Below, piece after piece: positions 63,015 to 64,000 of a stretch of DNA of 64,000 bases. The DNA comes from Nostoc sp. ATCC 53789 (GTDB lineage Bacteria > Cyanobacteriota > Cyanobacteriia > Cyanobacteriales > Nostocaceae): positions 124,001-188,000 of the forward strand of contig NZ_CP046704.1 in NCBI RefSeq assembly GCF_009873495.1, in the 5' to 3' direction. Both the position numbers and the translations under genes were made by a program. Positions within the stretch are counted from its first letter, which is position 1. Each line of letters begins with the position of its first letter. The notes beneath the pieces are model-generated. The model was not told where the DNA came from. It saw only the letters and a list, made by a program, of their open reading frames with translations, and did no database searches.

Positions 63015-63950
63015 TCAAGCCGTGGGTTCACTTCGCGTGAATTCAGCAGCGTGCAATTTCACGAAGTCATACATGCTCGTCGACATCTTGCCAGTGAGCT
63101 TGAACAGGTCATCCGTCATGCGGTCATACCGCCCCTGCGCGTGAAGTTCGGCCATCACCGCAAGGTGGTTGACGAGGTGCGTTGGCACCCCAAACTCACG
63201 AAGCGTATCAGTCCAACTAGAGAGCGGCACATTATGATAGCGGATAGTTCGGCCGAGTGCCTCGGAAAAGACGCGCGCGTAGTAGTCCAGATCGGCCGAC
63301 TCAAATCCGGTTAAATTGTAAACATGACCAATGTGCGGGGTAGGGTCGTCGAGGATCGTGGAAACGGCACGCGCCACATCAACAGCCGAGATCGGCGAGG
63401 TCTTGCTGTTACCCAGGGGCAGGGCCAGTTCGTCGCTGTCCCGGACGCCAGCAGCGGCGAGACGCAGAAAGAAGCCCTCGATGAAAACCGTGGGCCGCAC
63501 CGTGACGACCGACAGCCCCGACCACGCCAATGCCTGTTCCGCAAGCCAGTGCAGCTTGTGCTGTGGGCTTGGGGTGGTCTCGGTGATACTCATCTGCGTC
63601 ACTGTCATCTGCGACATGTTTACGAAAGCCTCGACGCCGTGGTGGCGTGCTACCGCGGCGGTGTTGACCGTGGCTTCGAGATAAGCTGCTGAGACCGACA
63701 TTCCGAAATAGATGCGCCTGCAACCTTCGATCGCGCGGTGCATCGAGGCAAGATCAGTTAGATCGCCTTGCACAACCTCGGCTCCAAGCTGGCGCAGTCC
63801 CTCAGCGCGTTCATCCTCCCGCCGAACTAAGGCACGCACTTTATGCCCTTTGGCGAGCAGCATTGCGGTGAGGTTGCGGCCGATCGCACCGAGATCGCCA
63901 GCCGCACCGGTTACGAGGATTGGGCTGTCATGTGTGGATTTCATCGTCAT
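63015..63950 (-). CDS. NmrA-like NAD(P)-binding protein
   Basis: 311 residues. Rossmann motif ILVTGAAGDLGAIGRNLTAM, GAEVVQGDLTDLASM, and no SDR catalytic Tyr-Lys pair in the usual spacing: NmrA/QOR2-like atypical SDR. GC-rich, like the hydrolase genes. It could be a redox sensor or reductase. First gene of the minus-strand run. Confidence 0.85.
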   Translation of the reverse strand: MTMKSTHDSPILVTGAAGDLGAIGRNLTAMLLAKGHKVRALVRREDERAEGLRQLGAEVVQGDLTDLASMHRAIEGCRRIYFGMSVSAAYLEATVNTAAVARHHGVEAFVNMSQMTVTQMSITETTPSPQHKLHWLAEQALAWSGLSVVTVRPTVFIEGFFLRLAAAGVRDSDELALPLGNSKTSPISAVDVARAVSTILDDPTPHIGHVYNLTGFESADLDYYARVFSEALGRTIRYHNVPLSSWTDTLREFGVPTHLVNHLAVMAELHAQGRYDRMTDDLFKLTGKMSTSMYDFVKLHAAEFTRSEPTA

Positions 63951-64000
63951 ATCATTTACCTTCTTGTCGCTCGTTGCGAAAACGTATCTGTTTGCGTTAT

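Overview
The window looks like DNA of a filamentous, probably Nostocales, cyanobacterium. GCGATCGC (HIP1) octamers are frequent. Heptanucleotide STRR repeats of the CAGGAGT/TCAGAAT type are scattered through it, and large RTX/FG-GAP proteins and Nostoc-style hypothetical genes are present. Base composition is mostly AT-rich. Two blocks (about 47.4-50.4 kb and 57.7-64 kb) look clearly richer in GC by eye and may have been acquired from elsewhere. No rRNA, tRNA or CRISPR array was found. The density of transposons, relics and plasmid-type genes suggests a large plasmid or a genomic island.

Region 1 (1-20.4 kb): a multi-PAS histidine kinase runs off the left edge. Two paralogous minus-strand gene pairs follow, each a TIGR03032-type gene upstream of a secreted FG-GAP/cadherin/RTX repeat protein (3676-8014 and 14881-19279). 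Between the pairs lies a complete-looking 4749-bp Tn7-like element (9571-14319). It has TGTG...CACA termini, a 5-bp GCTCC target duplication, a fused TnsA-TnsB transposase and a TnsC ATPase, but no TniQ/TnsD, no Cas genes and no cargo. It sits inside a decayed copy of a repeated gene family. A stand-alone APS kinase gene follows the second pair.

Region 2 (20.4-45 kb): an accessory module. It contains another member of the same repeated gene family, split by a 1250-bp IS with a TGGGC duplication. It also holds a coiled-coil plasmid-type protein, an XRE regulator with a convincing divergent promoter/operator, and a long run of small plus-strand genes, mostly unknown. Among the latter are an Fe(II)/2OG oxygenase plus FAD oxidase pair and an FtsK/TraD-like ATPase with an overlapping HNH-like ORF. 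Several genes have decayed duplicates nearby. STRR repeats occur in inverted pairs as cassettes, one of which encloses an S23-type four-helix-bundle protein.

Region 3 (45-64 kb): mostly redox and detoxification genes. These are a MarC-type membrane protein, a three-gene DyP peroxidase operon whose 5' side is an IS1-family relic, a ParE/RelE toxin-antitoxin pair, an FAD oxidoreductase with a C-terminal Rieske domain and an AIPR-like protein. They are followed by a minus-strand run of NmrA-like protein, nitronate monooxygenase, a Tat-exported alpha/beta hydrolase, an epoxide hydrolase, a mercuric-reductase-like flavoprotein and a PaO/Lls1-type Rieske oxygenase.

Two families of short inverted-repeat elements (MITE-like) occur twice each. 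One (8520-8681 and 20802-21008) has perfect 9-bp target duplications at both copies. The most notable item is the minimal TnsAB-TnsC element, because Tn7-family transposons normally carry a TniQ/TnsD targeting subunit.
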